Source of the DNA: Devosia sp.
Lineage (GTDB): Bacteria; Pseudomonadota; Alphaproteobacteria; Rhizobiales; Devosiaceae
Reading direction: 5' to 3'
DNA: 64,000 bases
Assembly (NCBI RefSeq): GCF_028290435.1
Contig: NZ_JAQGJV010000009.1
Coordinates: forward strand, 1 to 64,000
Positions 39,297 to 51,102 of the stretch are shown here, one piece after another. The position numbers and the translations under genes are program-made. The number at the start of each line of letters is the position of its first letter. Within the stretch, counting starts at the first letter, position 1. The notes beneath the pieces are model-generated. The model was not told the origin of the DNA. It did no database searches and saw only the letters and a program-made list of their open reading frames with translations.

Positions 39297-40171
39297 TTCT
39301 TGGGTGGTTCTTCTGTCTTGGTCGGGCGCACCGCCACGATGCTGGCAACCCGCAGGTCGATCTGGGTCACGTCGCGGTCGAGCAGTTGAAAATCGGTCTG
39401 GTAGTAGTCGAGACGCTTCAGCGCCTGAGCCACCCCTAGCTCAGGCAATTGCACCCGCAGGCCCGTGTCGTAGATCAGGTCCCAACGCCGGTCGGCGATG
39501 CGCGATAGCGCCACCAGCCCGTCCTGCAGATGCGGATATTGCTTGAGCGCCATGATCATGCCCAGCGCGTCGTCGGCAGCACCATCGCCCACCACCAGCG
39601 GCAGTTCGCCATAGGTGCCGTGATCTTCGCCGATCTGCTCGCCCTCGCCGTCCACGACGAAGGTCACGCCATCGACGCGCCAGCGCGCCACTGGCACTTT
39701 TTCGGTGATGGTGACCACCAGGTCACCTGGATAAATCTTGCGGATATTTACGGTCTCGACCGACGGCAGTTCCGCGATCCGCTGCCGCGCCGCTTCTACG
39801 TCGAAGCTCACGCTGGACGTATGGGGCTCCACACCCAGCGCGTCGAAAATCGACTGTTCGCTGGTCAGCGACTGCCCGCTGATGGAAATTTCACCAATCG
39901 CGAAGGCGGTATGGCCCAATTGGCCCTGCGCCACCACAGCCAGGTTCGCGCCAGCCTGAATGACGGCATCGCGCGTTTCATAGAGCACACCCACCGCCAC
40001 AACGGCGATTACCGCCATGACGATCCGCACCACGGCGACGCGATGCAAAATCCAGGTTCGGCCGAAATTATTGCGCAGCCGTCGACGCGGCGCAGAGACA
40101 TGCACAGGCAGCGCGCGCGGGTCGATGACCCTTGCGCCGGCGAGAATCGCCTTGGTGCCTACCTGTTGCAA
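39293..40171 (-). CDS. ftsQ: Cell division protein FtsQ
   Basis: POTRA-like [23 protein letters not shown]; position between ddl and ftsA. Confidence 0.93.
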   Translation of the reverse strand: MQQVGTKAILAGARVIDPRALPVHVSAPRRRLRNNFGRTWILHRVAVVRIVMAVIAVVAVGVLYETRDAVIQAGANLAVVAQGQLGHTAFAIGEISISGQSLTSEQSIFDALGVEPHTSSVSFDVEAARQRIAELPSVETVNIRKIYPGDLVVTITEKVPVARWRVDGVTFVVDGEGEQIGEDHGTYGELPLVVGDGAADDALGMIMALKQYPHLQDGLVALSRIADRRWDLIYDTGLRVQLPELGVAQALKRLDYYQTDFQLLDRDVTQIDLRVASIVAVRPTKTEEPPKK

Positions 40172-41079
40172 CTCGCGTCCTCCACCATCCAGGCGACCAG
40201 TTCCTCGAACGAATGCCCCGCATGCAAAGCCTGCTCAGGCACCAGCGAGGTCTGGGTCATCCCCGGCTGGGTATTGATTTCCAGGCACACCAGCTCGCCG
40301 TCCTCGCCCGCCGCTTCGTTGTAGCGGAAGTCGGTTCGCGTCACGCCCCGGCACCCGAACGCCGCATGCGCGGCCAAAGCCATCTTCTGCACTTTGTCGT
40401 AAATTTTCGGTTTCAGTTGCGCAGGAATGATGTGGACGGAGCCACCTTGGGAATACTTGGCGTCATAGTTATAGAAGTCGAGATTGGTGATGATTTCCGT
40501 CACGCCAAGCGCCACGTCGCCCATCACTGCGCAGGTCAGCTCGCGCCCGGGGATATAGCGCTCGACCATAAGTTCTTCGCCAGATTTCCAGTCTTCCCGC
40601 AGGATTTCCTGCGGCGGGTGGCTGGTTTCGGCCTTGACGATAAACACACCAAAACTCGAGCCATCGGCGATCGGCTTGATCACATAGGGCGGCGGCATGA
40701 CGTGCGCGCGGCCAGCTTCGGCCCGTGACACGATCACGTGATCGGTCACCGGCACGCCCGCCGCTTTCAGCATGATCTTGGCCTGATGCTTGTCCATCGC
40801 CATGGCCGAGGCCAGCACGCCCGAATGCGTATAGGGCAGCTCCATCAGCTCCAACACGCCCTGGATCATCCCGCTTTCGCCAAACGGCCCATGCAGCGCA
40901 TTGAACACCACGTCCGGCTTGAGCGCGGTCAGCACCTGGACGACATCGCGCCCGACATCGACTTCGGTCACCTGATACCCGGCCCGCCGCAACGCCGCCG
41001 CGCATTCCGTGCCCGACGCCAACGACACCGGCCGCTCCTGCGACCACCCGCCCATCAGGACGGCGACATGTTTGCTCAT
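40159..41079 (-). CDS. ddl: D-alanine--D-alanine ligase
   Basis: [58 protein letters not shown]. Confidence 0.96.
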   Translation of the reverse strand: MSKHVAVLMGGWSQERPVSLASGTECAAALRRAGYQVTEVDVGRDVVQVLTALKPDVVFNALHGPFGESGMIQGVLELMELPYTHSGVLASAMAMDKHQAKIMLKAAGVPVTDHVIVSRAEAGRAHVMPPPYVIKPIADGSSFGVFIVKAETSHPPQEILREDWKSGEELMVERYIPGRELTCAVMGDVALGVTEIITNLDFYNYDAKYSQGGSVHIIPAQLKPKIYDKVQKMALAAHAAFGCRGVTRTDFRYNEAAGEDGELVCLEINTQPGMTQTSLVPEQALHAGHSFEELVAWMVEDASCNR

Positions 41080-42494
41080 TGCACGTCCTTCCCGATCAGC
41101 GCGCCAAGTTCACCCGGCAAGGCCCCGGCCCATTGCGTGATATTTCCGGCTCCGAGCAGCACCACATAATCCCCCTCCGCCGCGCGCTCAGCGATCAGCG
41201 CCGGCAGGTCCTCAGGCTTGTCGAGCACCCGCGCATCGCGATGCCCGCGCGCCCGGATACGGTTGACCAGTTCCTCATGCGTCACGCCGGGGATCGGCTG
41301 CTCGCCCGCCGCGTAAACGGGCGCCACGATCACCGTATCGGCGTCGTTGAAGCAGGCGGCAAAATCGTCGAACAGGTCATTGAGCCGCGAATAGCGATGC
41401 GGCTGCACCACTGCGATCACATCGCGCCTGGTGGACGAACGCGCCGCCTTCAGCACAGCCGCAATCTCAACTGGATGATGCCCGTAGTCGTCGATCACCG
41501 TGATGCCGCCCACAACACCGGTCTTGGTGAAGCGCCGCTTCACCCCAGTAAATCCCTTGAGCCCCTTGCGGATCGCCTCGGCGGGCACATGCAACTGGTC
41601 CGCCACGGCGATCGCCGCCGTTGCATTCAGCGCATTGTGCACGCCCGGCATCGGTAGTTCCAACCCGTCGATGCGCAACTGCGTCATGCGGATACGGTCG
41701 CGAATTTCCACCGCGAAATGGCTGACGCCGTCGATGGTTTCGAGGTCCACCAGCCGCACATCGGCCTGCGGATTGCGCCCATAGGTAATCACCCGGCGGT
41801 CGCGGATTTCACCCACCAGCGCCTGCACTTCGGGATGGTCGAGGCACATCACCGCAAAGCCGTAGAACGGCACGTTCTCGACGAAATTGTGGAAGGCTTT
41901 CTTGACGCCCTCGAAGTCGTGGTAATGGTCCAGATGCTCGGGATCGATATTGGTGACAACCACCACATCGGCCGGCAGCTTGACGAAAGTGCCGTCGCTC
42001 TCGTCAGCCTCCACCACCATCCATTCGCCTTCGCCCAGCCGCGCATTGGTGCCATAGGCGTTGATGATGCCGCCATTGATCACTGTCGGATCGAGGTTGC
42101 CCGCATCCAGCAGCGTCGCCACCAGCGTCGTCGTCGTGGTCTTGCCATGCGTGCCACCAATGGCGATGGCGTTCTTGAAGCGCATGATTTCGGCCAGCAT
42201 CTCGGCTCGCCGTACCACCGGCAACCCCCGCGCCCGCGCTGCATCCAGCTCGGGATTACCCTTCTTGATCGCCGACGAAACGACGACCACGGCCGCTTCA
42301 CCGAGGTTCTCGGCCCGCTGGCCGATCTCAATCTTGATGCCCATACCTTGCAGGCGCTGCACATTGGGATTGGCGGCGGCGTCGGAACCCTGCACCACAT
42401 AGCCCTGGTTGTGCAGAATCTCGGCGATCCCGCTCATGCCGATCCCGCCGATACCGACGAAGTGGACCGGCCCGATATTGCGCGGCATTTTCAT
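41076..42494 (-). CDS. murC: UDP-N-acetylmuramate--L-alanine ligase
   Basis: [35 protein letters not shown]. Confidence 0.97.
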   Translation of the reverse strand: MKMPRNIGPVHFVGIGGIGMSGIAEILHNQGYVVQGSDAAANPNVQRLQGMGIKIEIGQRAENLGEAAVVVVSSAIKKGNPELDAARARGLPVVRRAEMLAEIMRFKNAIAIGGTHGKTTTTTLVATLLDAGNLDPTVINGGIINAYGTNARLGEGEWMVVEADESDGTFVKLPADVVVVTNIDPEHLDHYHDFEGVKKAFHNFVENVPFYGFAVMCLDHPEVQALVGEIRDRRVITYGRNPQADVRLVDLETIDGVSHFAVEIRDRIRMTQLRIDGLELPMPGVHNALNATAAIAVADQLHVPAEAIRKGLKGFTGVKRRFTKTGVVGGITVIDDYGHHPVEIAAVLKAARSSTRRDVIAVVQPHRYSRLNDLFDDFAACFNDADTVIVAPVYAAGEQPIPGVTHEELVNRIRARGHRDARVLDKPEDLPALIAERAAEGDYVVLLGAGNITQWAGALPGELGALIGKDVQ

Positions 42495-43606
42495 TGAGTG
42501 CGTTCCATTTCGGTCGTGCCCTTGCCGGCCAGCATTTCGGCCAGGTCCGCCAGTTTTTCAACGGCCAGCGGCTGGCCCAGTGCGCGGGCCGCATCAGCGG
42601 CCGACCGCAGGGCATCAGGATCGGTTAACAAAGTCGTGAGCCGAGTGCCCAGCGAAAGCGGCGAAAGCGTGGCCTGCTCGGCGATCCAGCCGGCGCCGGC
42701 AGTCTCCATCACCATGGCATTGTTCTTCTGGTCGGCATCGATCGCGCCCGGCAGCGGCACTAGAATCGCCGGCCGCCCCAGCACGCACAGCTCTGCCACA
42801 GTCGAGGCACCGGAGCGCCCAATCACCAGATGGGCACGCGCGATGCGCTCCGGCAGATCGTCAAAAAACGCGGCCAGTTCCACGTTGACCTTGGCTAGTC
42901 GATAGGCCTCCGTCACCCGGTCCAAATCCTCGGCGCGACACTGCTGCACCACCTGTAGCCTATGCCTGATCTCTTCGGGCAACAGCGCAATGGCGGGTGG
43001 CACCAAGTCGGCAAAGGCCCGCGCCCCCTGGCTACCGCCAAAAATCACCACCCGGATCGGGCCCTGCCCGTCCAGCGCCGGATAGGGCGTGCGCGCAATC
43101 GCCCGCACCCGGTCGCGCACCGGATTGCCCGTCACCCGCTTTTCCAGCGTCAGCGCATCGGCGAATTTGGTCTGCGGAAAGCTCAGTGCGAGGATATCTG
43201 CAAACCGCGACAGCGCCCGGTTGGCGCGTCCCAGCACCGCATTTTGCTCGTGCAAAATCCCCGGAATGCCGCGCAGGCTTGCCGCCACGAATGGTGGAAA
43301 CGTCGGATAACCGCCGAACCCGATCACCGCATCCGGCCTGATCTTGCCCAGCTTGCCGAACGCCACGGCAATCCCGCCGACAATCTTGAATCCACCGGTC
43401 ACGAACTTGATCGGATTGCTCAGCGACGGCGTTGCCGCCGGGACCACATGGATTTCCTTCGCCGGAAAATCGGCGCCATAATTGGCCACCCGATGGTCGG
43501 TCATCAGCACGATCTCGTGCCCGCGCCGCTTGAGTTCCTGCGCCAGCGCCGTGGCCGGGAAGAGATGTCCTCCCGTGCCGCCCGCCATCAAAACAAATGT
43601 CTTCAT
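42491..43606 (-). CDS. murG: UDP-N-acetylglucosamine transferase MurG
   Basis: [42 protein letters not shown]. Confidence 0.97.
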   Translation of the reverse strand: MKTFVLMAGGTGGHLFPATALAQELKRRGHEIVLMTDHRVANYGADFPAKEIHVVPAATPSLSNPIKFVTGGFKIVGGIAVAFGKLGKIRPDAVIGFGGYPTFPPFVAASLRGIPGILHEQNAVLGRANRALSRFADILALSFPQTKFADALTLEKRVTGNPVRDRVRAIARTPYPALDGQGPIRVVIFGGSQGARAFADLVPPAIALLPEEIRHRLQVVQQCRAEDLDRVTEAYRLAKVNVELAAFFDDLPERIARAHLVIGRSGASTVAELCVLGRPAILVPLPGAIDADQKNNAMVMETAGAGWIAEQATLSPLSLGTRLTTLLTDPDALRSAADAARALGQPLAVEKLADLAEMLAGKGTTEMERTQ

Positions 43607-44766
43607 TCCGCTGGCGCCAGGGCGCTGCGGTAAACCGGGATACCCGTCGTCAGCCGTTCCTCGGGCTTGGAGCGCGTCAGCGCCAGCATCAGCCCCATGC
43701 CGAAGGCGATGGCGATCATCGAGGTGCCGCCATAGCTGACAAAGGGCAGCGTCATGCCCTTGGGCGGGATCAGGTTGAGGTTCACCGCCAGGTTGATGCC
43801 CGACTGCATGGCGAACTGGATCGCCAGCGTCGAGGCCGCCAGCCGCGCGAACAGGCTGGTTTGCCGCTGCGCGCCCAGCATGGCCCGGATCACGATGAAG
43901 CAGATGAGCCCTACTAGAACCATGCAGAACAGAATGCCGAACTCGCCCGCCGCCGCCGAGAACACATAGTCGGCATGGGCGTCGGGGATCAGCTTCTTGG
44001 CCTCGGATTCACCCGGCCCTCGGCCGAACCAGCCGCCCTCGAGCAAGGACTGCAGCGCCCGGTCGATCTGGTACGTATTGCCGCCCCCCTCGGGGTTGAG
44101 GAACGTGTCCACCCGCTTGGAAAAGTGCGGGAAGAAAATGTAGGCGCCGAACAGCAGCCCGCCGCCGGCTCCCGCCATGCCGAAAATGATCCACCAGGAA
44201 ATCCCCGAGACGAACATCAGTACCGCCCAGGTGGCCAGGATCAGCGCCGTCTGCCCAATATCAGGCTGCAGTAATAGCCCGGCGACGATGGTGAACGCGA
44301 TCACCGTCGCGATGATCTTGCCCGGCACGTTCCTCAGCACCATGCTTTCGGAAAACAGCCATGCGCCCAACACGGCGAACGCCGGTTTGACGAATTCCGA
44401 CGGCTGGATCGACTGGCCGGCAAACGACACCCAGCGCCGCGCACCCTTGACTTCAGTGCCGAATTTCAGCGTCGCCCACAGCAGCGCCACGCTGATGATT
44501 AGCGTGCCCAGCGCCCAGAACCGCGCCTGCCGATGGTTGAGAAACGAGGTCGCGATCATCACCGGCAGCGCCGCGAGGCAAAACAGCGCGTGGCGGATCA
44601 CGAAGAACCATGGCGACAGCCCGATACGCTCGGCCACCGGGGGGCTGGCGGCAAAACTCAGCACCATGCCGCAGGTCATTAACAGGATCAGCGCCCCGAG
44701 CAATTCGCGGTCGATCGACCACCACCACTCCGCCAAGGGCGTCTTCTCTGCGCGGGAAAACATCAT
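43603..44766 (-). CDS. ftsW: Lipid II polymerase/flippase FtsW
   Basis: SEDS family: GGARRWVSFAG-like motif, LPFVSYGGTSMIAIAFGMGLML. Confidence 0.95.
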   Translation of the reverse strand: MMFSRAEKTPLAEWWWSIDRELLGALILLMTCGMVLSFAASPPVAERIGLSPWFFVIRHALFCLAALPVMIATSFLNHRQARFWALGTLIISVALLWATLKFGTEVKGARRWVSFAGQSIQPSEFVKPAFAVLGAWLFSESMVLRNVPGKIIATVIAFTIVAGLLLQPDIGQTALILATWAVLMFVSGISWWIIFGMAGAGGGLLFGAYIFFPHFSKRVDTFLNPEGGGNTYQIDRALQSLLEGGWFGRGPGESEAKKLIPDAHADYVFSAAAGEFGILFCMVLVGLICFIVIRAMLGAQRQTSLFARLAASTLAIQFAMQSGINLAVNLNLIPPKGMTLPFVSYGGTSMIAIAFGMGLMLALTRSKPEERLTTGIPVYRSALAPAE

Positions 44767-44872
44767 GCGCGCGCCGGTCGGCCCGGCCTCCTGGAAGGGA
44801 AAAACAATTCCCCGCCATTCTAGCCCGCCGATGGTTACTGATTCCCTGTCGGCTTCGCGTTTTGCGACTCGG

Positions 44873-45958
44873 CTACCGAAGTTTCAGGGAACTGAGCCCG
44901 ATCAGTGCCAGCACAAAGGATATGATCCAGAACCGGATCACCACCTGGCTCTCGGTCCAGCCCAGCGCCTCGAAATGATGATGAATCGGCGCCATACGGA
45001 ACACGCGCTTGCCCGTCAGCCGGAACGACGCCACCTGCACGATCACCGATACGGTCTCCAGCACGAAGAGGCCGCCGATGATTGCCAGCACGATTTCATG
45101 CTTGGTCGCCACCGCGATCGTGCCCAACGCGCCACCCAGGGCAAGCGAGCCGGTATCGCCCATGAAAATCTGCGCCGGTGGCGCATTGAACCACAGGAAC
45201 CCCAGCCCTGCCCCGATCAGCGCTCCGCAGACGACCGAGAGCTCCGCCGTGCCCGGCGTATAATTGAGCAACAGGTAGTCCGAAAATGTCACGCTGCCGA
45301 CCAAATAGGCGATCAGCGCAAAGCACGCCGCCGCCACCATCACCGGCACGATCGCAAGGCCATCGAGGCCATCGGTCAGGTTGACCGAATTACCCGCCGC
45401 CATGATGACGAAGCCGCCCAGCACTATAAAGAAATAGCCCATGTTCCAGGCCAGTCCCTTCACGAACGGGAAGAGAAGCGAGGTCGCATAGGCCGGCTCG
45501 CTCAGCCGGGAAATCGCGTAGCAGGCGATGAGCCCGATAATGGCCTCGATCAGCAGGCGCTGCCTGCCGCCAAAACCCTTATGGCTCATACGCTTGACCT
45601 TGAGATAGTCGTCGTAAAAGCCGATGGCACCGAAGCCGATGGTGACGAACAGCACGACCCACACATAGCCATTTGCCAGGTTCGACCACAGCAGCGTCGA
45701 CAGCACGGCACCCGACAAAATCATCAGCCCGCCCATGGTTGGCGTGCCTTTTTTGGTCAAAAGGTGCCCGGCCGGCCCGTCTTCGCGGATCGGCTGGCCG
45801 CGACCCTGCTTGAGGCGGAGGAGGGCAATCATGCCGGGGCCGAACATGAAGACGAAGAACAGCGCTGTGACCACCGCGCCGGCGGTGCGGAAGGTGACAT
45901 AGCGGAAAACGTTGAACGCCGTGAGGCTTTCGCCGAGCTGACCGAGAAAATACAACAT
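44873..45958 (-). CDS. mraY: Phospho-N-acetylmuramoyl-pentapeptide-transferase
   Basis: [50 protein letters not shown]. Confidence 0.97.
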   Translation of the reverse strand: MLYFLGQLGESLTAFNVFRYVTFRTAGAVVTALFFVFMFGPGMIALLRLKQGRGQPIREDGPAGHLLTKKGTPTMGGLMILSGAVLSTLLWSNLANGYVWVVLFVTIGFGAIGFYDDYLKVKRMSHKGFGGRQRLLIEAIIGLIACYAISRLSEPAYATSLLFPFVKGLAWNMGYFFIVLGGFVIMAAGNSVNLTDGLDGLAIVPVMVAAACFALIAYLVGSVTFSDYLLLNYTPGTAELSVVCGALIGAGLGFLWFNAPPAQIFMGDTGSLALGGALGTIAVATKHEIVLAIIGGLFVLETVSVIVQVASFRLTGKRVFRMAPIHHHFEALGWTESQVVIRFWIISFVLALIGLSSLKLR

Positions 45959-45984
45959 GCTTGGACGTGTCCTCGTCTCGGGGT

Positions 45985-47373
45985 TCAGGCGAACCGTTTG
46001 CGGATTTTATCAACGATATCCGCCAGCCCGATGCCGTTGGATGCTTTGACCATAACTGTGTCGCCATAGGCAAGATCGCGCAGCACAATCTCCGCCATCT
46101 CGGTTGCCGCCTGTATATGTGCGGTGACAGCGTCGGAGCCTAGCACAGCCGCAAGCGCCGCCATCTGGGGGCCGACGAGATAAATTCTCTGGGCGCCAGA
46201 GGCATTTACGGCATCGGCGAGGCTGGCGTGAAGCTGCGGGCTTTGTTCGCCGAGTTCGAGCATGTCGCCCAGCACCAGAACTTTGCGGCCGACGGCAGTC
46301 TGGCTGGAAAACACATCCAGCGCGGCAATCATCGAGGCGGTATTGGCGTTGTAGCTCTCATCCAGCAAGATAAGCGGCTTATCCTCGTCGCCGAAACTGA
46401 GCTTCTGGCCCCGGCCGACCTGCGCTCCGAAGGTAGCAAGTGCTGCCAGCGCCACGGAGGGCTCGACGCCGGCGATGAAGCTGACGGCCAGGGCGCCGGC
46501 CGCATTGGCGACCATGTGGCGGCCCGGAACATTGAGCACCAGGTCGTATTTTGAACCAGCATGCTGGATTTCTGCAAAGCTTTTGTCGGCCACTGTTTCG
46601 TAGCGGACGATGTGCCAGTCGCTACCCGGCGCGAAGCCGTAGGTGACGACGGTTTCGACCCCGGCGGTTGCCGCATGTTCGCGCAGCAGATCGATCTGTT
46701 CATGGTCGGCATTGAGCACCGCCGTCCCGCCCGGCTCGAGCCCGGTGAAAATTTCCGCCTTGGCGGCAGCGATAGCCTCAAGCGATCCCAAAGCTTCCAG
46801 ATGGGCCGGAGCGACAGTGGTGATTACCGCGATATGCGGCCGCACCATCTTGGCCAGCGGCTCGATTTCGCCGGCATGGTTCATGCCCATTTCGAAGACG
46901 CCGAACTGCGCTTCCTCAGGCATGCGTGCCAGCATCAGCGGCACGCCCCAATGATTGTTGAAGCTTTTGATCGACGCATGGGTCTGGCCGGCCGCAGCGA
47001 AGACGGTGCGGATCATTTCCTTGGTGGTGGTCTTGCCCACACTGCCGGTGACGCCCACGATATTGGCGCGGCTGCGAGCGCGAGCCGCACGAGCTAGGTC
47101 GGCTAGGCTCGCGAGTGCGTTGGGCACCACGATAGTGCCGGGACCCCCGGATTTGCCCTCGCTGACCAGTGCTGCGACGGCCCCACCGGCCAGCGCGGTC
47201 GCCACGAAGGAATGGCCGTCGAAGCGGTCACCCTTGATGGCGACGAACAGGGCGTCGGGACCGATCTCGCGCGAGTCGATGGTGATGGAATTGATGGCGG
47301 GCGCGGTGATGCCGTCGGCATGGCCGCCGGTTGCCGCGAGGACGGCGTCGAGAGTGTAGAGGGGCTTGGTCAT
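45985..47373 (-). CDS. murF: UDP-N-acetylmuramoyl-tripeptide--D-alanyl-D-alanine ligase
   Basis: [46 protein letters not shown]; start at MTKPLYT. Confidence 0.96.
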   Translation of the reverse strand: MTKPLYTLDAVLAATGGHADGITAPAINSITIDSREIGPDALFVAIKGDRFDGHSFVATALAGGAVAALVSEGKSGGPGTIVVPNALASLADLARAARARSRANIVGVTGSVGKTTTKEMIRTVFAAAGQTHASIKSFNNHWGVPLMLARMPEEAQFGVFEMGMNHAGEIEPLAKMVRPHIAVITTVAPAHLEALGSLEAIAAAKAEIFTGLEPGGTAVLNADHEQIDLLREHAATAGVETVVTYGFAPGSDWHIVRYETVADKSFAEIQHAGSKYDLVLNVPGRHMVANAAGALAVSFIAGVEPSVALAALATFGAQVGRGQKLSFGDEDKPLILLDESYNANTASMIAALDVFSSQTAVGRKVLVLGDMLELGEQSPQLHASLADAVNASGAQRIYLVGPQMAALAAVLGSDAVTAHIQAATEMAEIVLRDLAYGDTVMVKASNGIGLADIVDKIRKRFA

Positions 47374-47400
47374 GGCCGGGCAGTGCCGCTTGCTCGATTT

Positions 47401-47508
47401 GGCACCCTCCCCCTTGCGGAGAGGGTTGGGGAGGGGGGTGGGCTTGCCCGATGCATGGTGTCCGACCGCCACCCCCTCCCAACCTCCCCCGTCGAGGGGG
47501 AGGTGCCG
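47401..47508. repeat. Inverted repeat between murF and murE
   Basis: GGCACCCTCCCCCTTGCGGAGAGGGTTGGGGAGGGGGGTGG ... CCACCCCCTCCCAACCTCCCCCGTCGAGGGGGAGGTGCC. Confidence 0.85.
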
Positions 47509-47535
47509 CACCGTGCTCGTGACAGATTCAAATGC

Positions 47536-48978
47536 CTATCCCTTGATCGCTTCCGCCACCACTTCATGGTCGGAAAAATGGTGCTTTGTCGTGCCGACGA
47601 TCTGATATTCCTCATGGCCCTTGCCGGCAATCAGCAGGACATCGCCCGCCTTCAAGGCCTTGATCGCCGTGACGATGGCGTCCTTGCGGTCGCCGATCTC
47701 CTTGGCACCCTTCGCGGCGGCCATGATTTCCTTGCGGATGGTCGCGGCGTCTTCGGTGCGCGGATTATCGTCGGTCACGATTACGCTATCGGCAAGTTCG
47801 CTGGCGATTGCGCCCATTTGTGGACGCTTGCCCTTGTCGCGATCCCCGCCGCAGCCGAACACCACCCGCAGCGAGCCCTTCGCATAGGGCCGCAGCGCGT
47901 TCAGCGCGGTCTTCAGCGCATCGGGCGTGTGCGAATAATCGATGAAAATGGCCGCGCCCTTGTGCTCGGCCACCAGTTCCAGGCGACCCTTGGCACCCTT
48001 GAGCTCGCTCAGTGCGGGGAAAGCGTGTTCCTTGTCGGCGCCGCTCGACATCGCCAAAGCCGCGGCGATCAGCGCGTTGCTGACCTGGAATTCGCCAGTC
48101 AGCGGCAGATGGAAGCTCAGCTTTTCGCCCACATGGCGAACTTCGACCCGCTGGCCGTAGCCTTCGGTTTCGATCGACAGGATTTCGATATAGGCGCCCT
48201 CGCGCCCCACGGTCAGCAGCGTCGAGCCATTGCCCAGGGCGGCGAACATGAAGGGCTCGTATTCGGGGTCGTCGACATTGACGACCGCCGGCCCGCCATT
48301 GACCAGAAGGTCGGTGAACAGGCGCAGCTTGGCGTTGCGATAGGCGTCCATGTCTTCGTGGTAGTCGAGATGATCGCGGCTGAGATTAGTGAAGGCCACC
48401 GCCTCGAAATGGATGCCGTCCAGCCGCCGCTGTTCCAGCCCGTGGCTGGAGGCTTCGAGGGCGACGTGATCGATCCCCTGCGCCTTGAGCGCCCGCATCG
48501 ACTGGTGCAGATTGCGCGCGTCAGGCGTGGTGAGGCTGCCGTCGATATGGCGTGTCTCGGTATCGACGCCGAGCGTGCCGATGCTGGCGCCGGCGATACC
48601 CGAATAGGTCCAGATCTGGCGCACGAACGAGGCCACCGAGGTCTTGCCGTTGGTCCCTGTCACCGCCACGTTGATTTCCGGCTGCGGCTCGAAAATGCGC
48701 GAGGCCGCGCGCGCATAGGCCGCGCGCACATCAGTGACGACGATGACCGGCACACCCGGGTCGCCCACCGGATGCATGTCGGTGATGACGGCAAGCGCGC
48801 CGCGCCGCACCGCCTCGTCGATGAAGTCGTTGCCGTGGATCTTGCCGCCCGGCAGGGCGAAGAAGATGTCGCCCGGCTCGATATTGCGGCTGTCTGACCG
48901 CAGGCCGAATACGGCGCCCAGCCCCCGTTTGGGGCGAGCACCCGAGCCTTCGAGCAGTTGAGATACACTGAGTGACAC
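47536..48978 (-). CDS. murE: UDP-N-acetylmuramoyl-L-alanyl-D-glutamate--2,6-diaminopimelate ligase
   Basis: VTGTNGKTSVASFVRQIW, DNPRTED motif typical for DAP-specific MurE. Confidence 0.96.
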   Translation of the reverse strand: MSLSVSQLLEGSGARPKRGLGAVFGLRSDSRNIEPGDIFFALPGGKIHGNDFIDEAVRRGALAVITDMHPVGDPGVPVIVVTDVRAAYARAASRIFEPQPEINVAVTGTNGKTSVASFVRQIWTYSGIAGASIGTLGVDTETRHIDGSLTTPDARNLHQSMRALKAQGIDHVALEASSHGLEQRRLDGIHFEAVAFTNLSRDHLDYHEDMDAYRNAKLRLFTDLLVNGGPAVVNVDDPEYEPFMFAALGNGSTLLTVGREGAYIEILSIETEGYGQRVEVRHVGEKLSFHLPLTGEFQVSNALIAAALAMSSGADKEHAFPALSELKGAKGRLELVAEHKGAAIFIDYSHTPDALKTALNALRPYAKGSLRVVFGCGGDRDKGKRPQMGAIASELADSVIVTDDNPRTEDAATIRKEIMAAAKGAKEIGDRKDAIVTAIKALKAGDVLLIAGKGHEEYQIVGTTKHHFSDHEVVAEAIKG

Positions 48979-49006
48979 TAGAGATTATCCTTCTGGATCA
49001 ATCCAT

Positions 49007-50719
49007 CTACCGGATGAGATTGGGAGGAACCATGGCGTCGTCGAGAGCCTGGCTGAAATTGGGGGCAATCCCCAGCATGGGAGCGATGCGCTGCACGATG
49101 CGGCCGCTCATCATGCCGGCATTGAAGCCCGCGGTGTCGCCCGATTGGGCATTTTCCGGCTTTGGCTCGTCAACCACCACCACCAGGGCATATTGCGGGT
49201 TGTCCATCGGGAACACCGAGGCAAAGACGTTGAAATCCTTGGTATGCGAATAGACGCCGTTCTCGACCTTTTCGGCGGTGCCGGTCTTGCCACCGATGCG
49301 ATAGCCCTTGGCGACTTTTTCGGTCTGGCTGCCCGAGCCTTCCAACGCATTGAGCCGCATCAGATAGCGCATGTCGCGGCTGGTCTCGGGCTTGAGGACG
49401 CGCACATATTCCGACTGCGCCTCTTCAAGGCTGCGCCGATAGAGCGTGGGCGCAATGTAATTGCCGCCATTGGCGATTGCCGCCATCGCCACAGCCATAT
49501 GCAGCGGCGACACGCTCAGACCATGGCCGAAGCTCATCGTGGCGGCGCTGATATCGGACGGATTCTTCGGCACATTGGGCAACCGCATTTCCGGCAGCTC
49601 GAACGGCACGCGGGTATCCAGCCCCATACGGGTCAGGAAGGCGCGGTAGTTCTCCTTGCCCATCGCCTGCATGACGCGAATGGTGCCGATATTGGAGGAG
49701 TATTTGTAGATCTCGGGCACCGACAGGATGCGGTGTTTGCCGTGGAAATCGTCGATCGTGTAGCGGCCATAGCGAATGCCATAGCGGGCATCGAACTGAT
49801 CGTTGAGGGTCACGGCGCCGCTATCGATGGCGCCCGCAATGGTGATGGTCTTGAAAGTCGAGCCCAGCTCGTAAATGCCTGCGGTGATGCGGTTGAAGCT
49901 GTCCTTGACCAGGGCGCTCGAGGGATCATTGGGATCGAAATCGGGGACCGAGGCCAGGGCGATGATCTCGCCGGTATGGATGTCCATCATGACGCCGGCC
50001 GCGGCGATTGCCTTGTAGCGGGTCAGCGCGTCGACCATTTCCTCGTGCACGACATGCTGCACGCGCATATCGATCGACAGCTCCACCGGCGTCAGCGCAT
50101 TGCCGCGCGCCAGACCAAGGTCCTGCAGCAGCGCCACGTCCTCGACGTCCATGTGCTTTTCGATGCCGGCAATGCCCTGGTTGTCGATATTGGTCGAGCC
50201 AAGGATATGCGAGGCCTCGTTCATGCCCGGATAGAAGCGCTTGGATTCGGTCAGAAATTCGATGCCGGGAATGCCCAGCCGCATGACGCGCTCCTCGATC
50301 GCCGGGCTGAGCTCACGCTGCAGCCAGACAAAGCCCTTGTCGCCGGTCAGCCGGCTGCGCAGCCAGCTTTCGCTCAGATTGGGCAGCACGGTGCGCAGCT
50401 TGGAAACGGCTTCTTCCACGTCGATGATGCGGCGCGGCTCGGCATAGAGCGAGGGCACGCGGATATCGACAGCCATTTCCAGGCCATTACGATCCAGAAT
50501 CGGCGGGCGCGTCGCGGTGATCTCGGCGCGCGCCACCCCCTCGATGGAATTGTCGGGCACGATCATGCCCAGTTGCACCAGCCGCCCGCCGACCGTGGCG
50601 AAACCCAGCACGATGGCCAGGATGACCCAGCGCAATCGCGCCTGGGTCATGTTGCCGCGCACCTTGCGGGTGCCATCGAGCGCAATTGTGGGAGCGAAAT
50701 CTTCGGCGGTGATCGCCAT
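49007..50719 (-). CDS. ftsI: Penicillin-binding protein / division transpeptidase FtsI
   Basis: SxxK STFK, SSN, KTGTAEK motifs. Confidence 0.96.
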   Translation of the reverse strand: MAITAEDFAPTIALDGTRKVRGNMTQARLRWVILAIVLGFATVGGRLVQLGMIVPDNSIEGVARAEITATRPPILDRNGLEMAVDIRVPSLYAEPRRIIDVEEAVSKLRTVLPNLSESWLRSRLTGDKGFVWLQRELSPAIEERVMRLGIPGIEFLTESKRFYPGMNEASHILGSTNIDNQGIAGIEKHMDVEDVALLQDLGLARGNALTPVELSIDMRVQHVVHEEMVDALTRYKAIAAAGVMMDIHTGEIIALASVPDFDPNDPSSALVKDSFNRITAGIYELGSTFKTITIAGAIDSGAVTLNDQFDARYGIRYGRYTIDDFHGKHRILSVPEIYKYSSNIGTIRVMQAMGKENYRAFLTRMGLDTRVPFELPEMRLPNVPKNPSDISAATMSFGHGLSVSPLHMAVAMAAIANGGNYIAPTLYRRSLEEAQSEYVRVLKPETSRDMRYLMRLNALEGSGSQTEKVAKGYRIGGKTGTAEKVENGVYSHTKDFNVFASVFPMDNPQYALVVVVDEPKPENAQSGDTAGFNAGMMSGRIVQRIAPMLGIAPNFSQALDDAMVPPNLIR

Positions 50720-51102
50720 TATTCGATACCTTCAGATGTCAGGATCGCATCAATCGGATCGACACCCGCATCGAGCGAGGCCAGCAAGGCGTCGAGCGCC
50801 GCATTGTCGGGCTGGGCCGGGCGCATCGGCAGATCGGCGAAGGCGCCAAACTGCTTCTGGGCCACCGGCACAATGGCCAGCGCCTCCTGGTGGCGCTTGA
50901 CGATGGGCTCGATATGGCCGGGCTGGTTCAGAACCGCCTCATCGGCCTTGAGCACCGACAGGTCACCCTCCTGGCTGTCGATCAGGGCGATCAACGCCGT
51001 GCGCTCGCTGGCCGTGTGTTCGATGGCGAATTTAAGCGCATAGACGCCCGAAAGCATGACCACGCTGGTGAAGATCAGGATGATGTTGAGATTGCGGATC
51101 AT
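50719..51102 (-). CDS. ftsL: FtsL-like cell division protein
   Basis: Small single-TM protein between rsmH and ftsI; assigned mainly by synteny. Confidence 0.8.
   Translation of the reverse strand: MIRNLNIILIFTSVVMLSGVYALKFAIEHTASERTALIALIDSQEGDLSVLKADEAVLNQPGHIEPIVKRHQEALAIVPVAQKQFGAFADLPMRPAQPDNAALDALLASLDAGVDPIDAILTSEGIE

Noticed and set aside
44177-46069. 630-aa plus-strand ORF
   Set aside because: Antisense to ftsW/mraY; no coherent protein family
49145-51043. 632-aa plus-strand ORF
   Set aside because: Antisense to ftsI/ftsL; composition artefact
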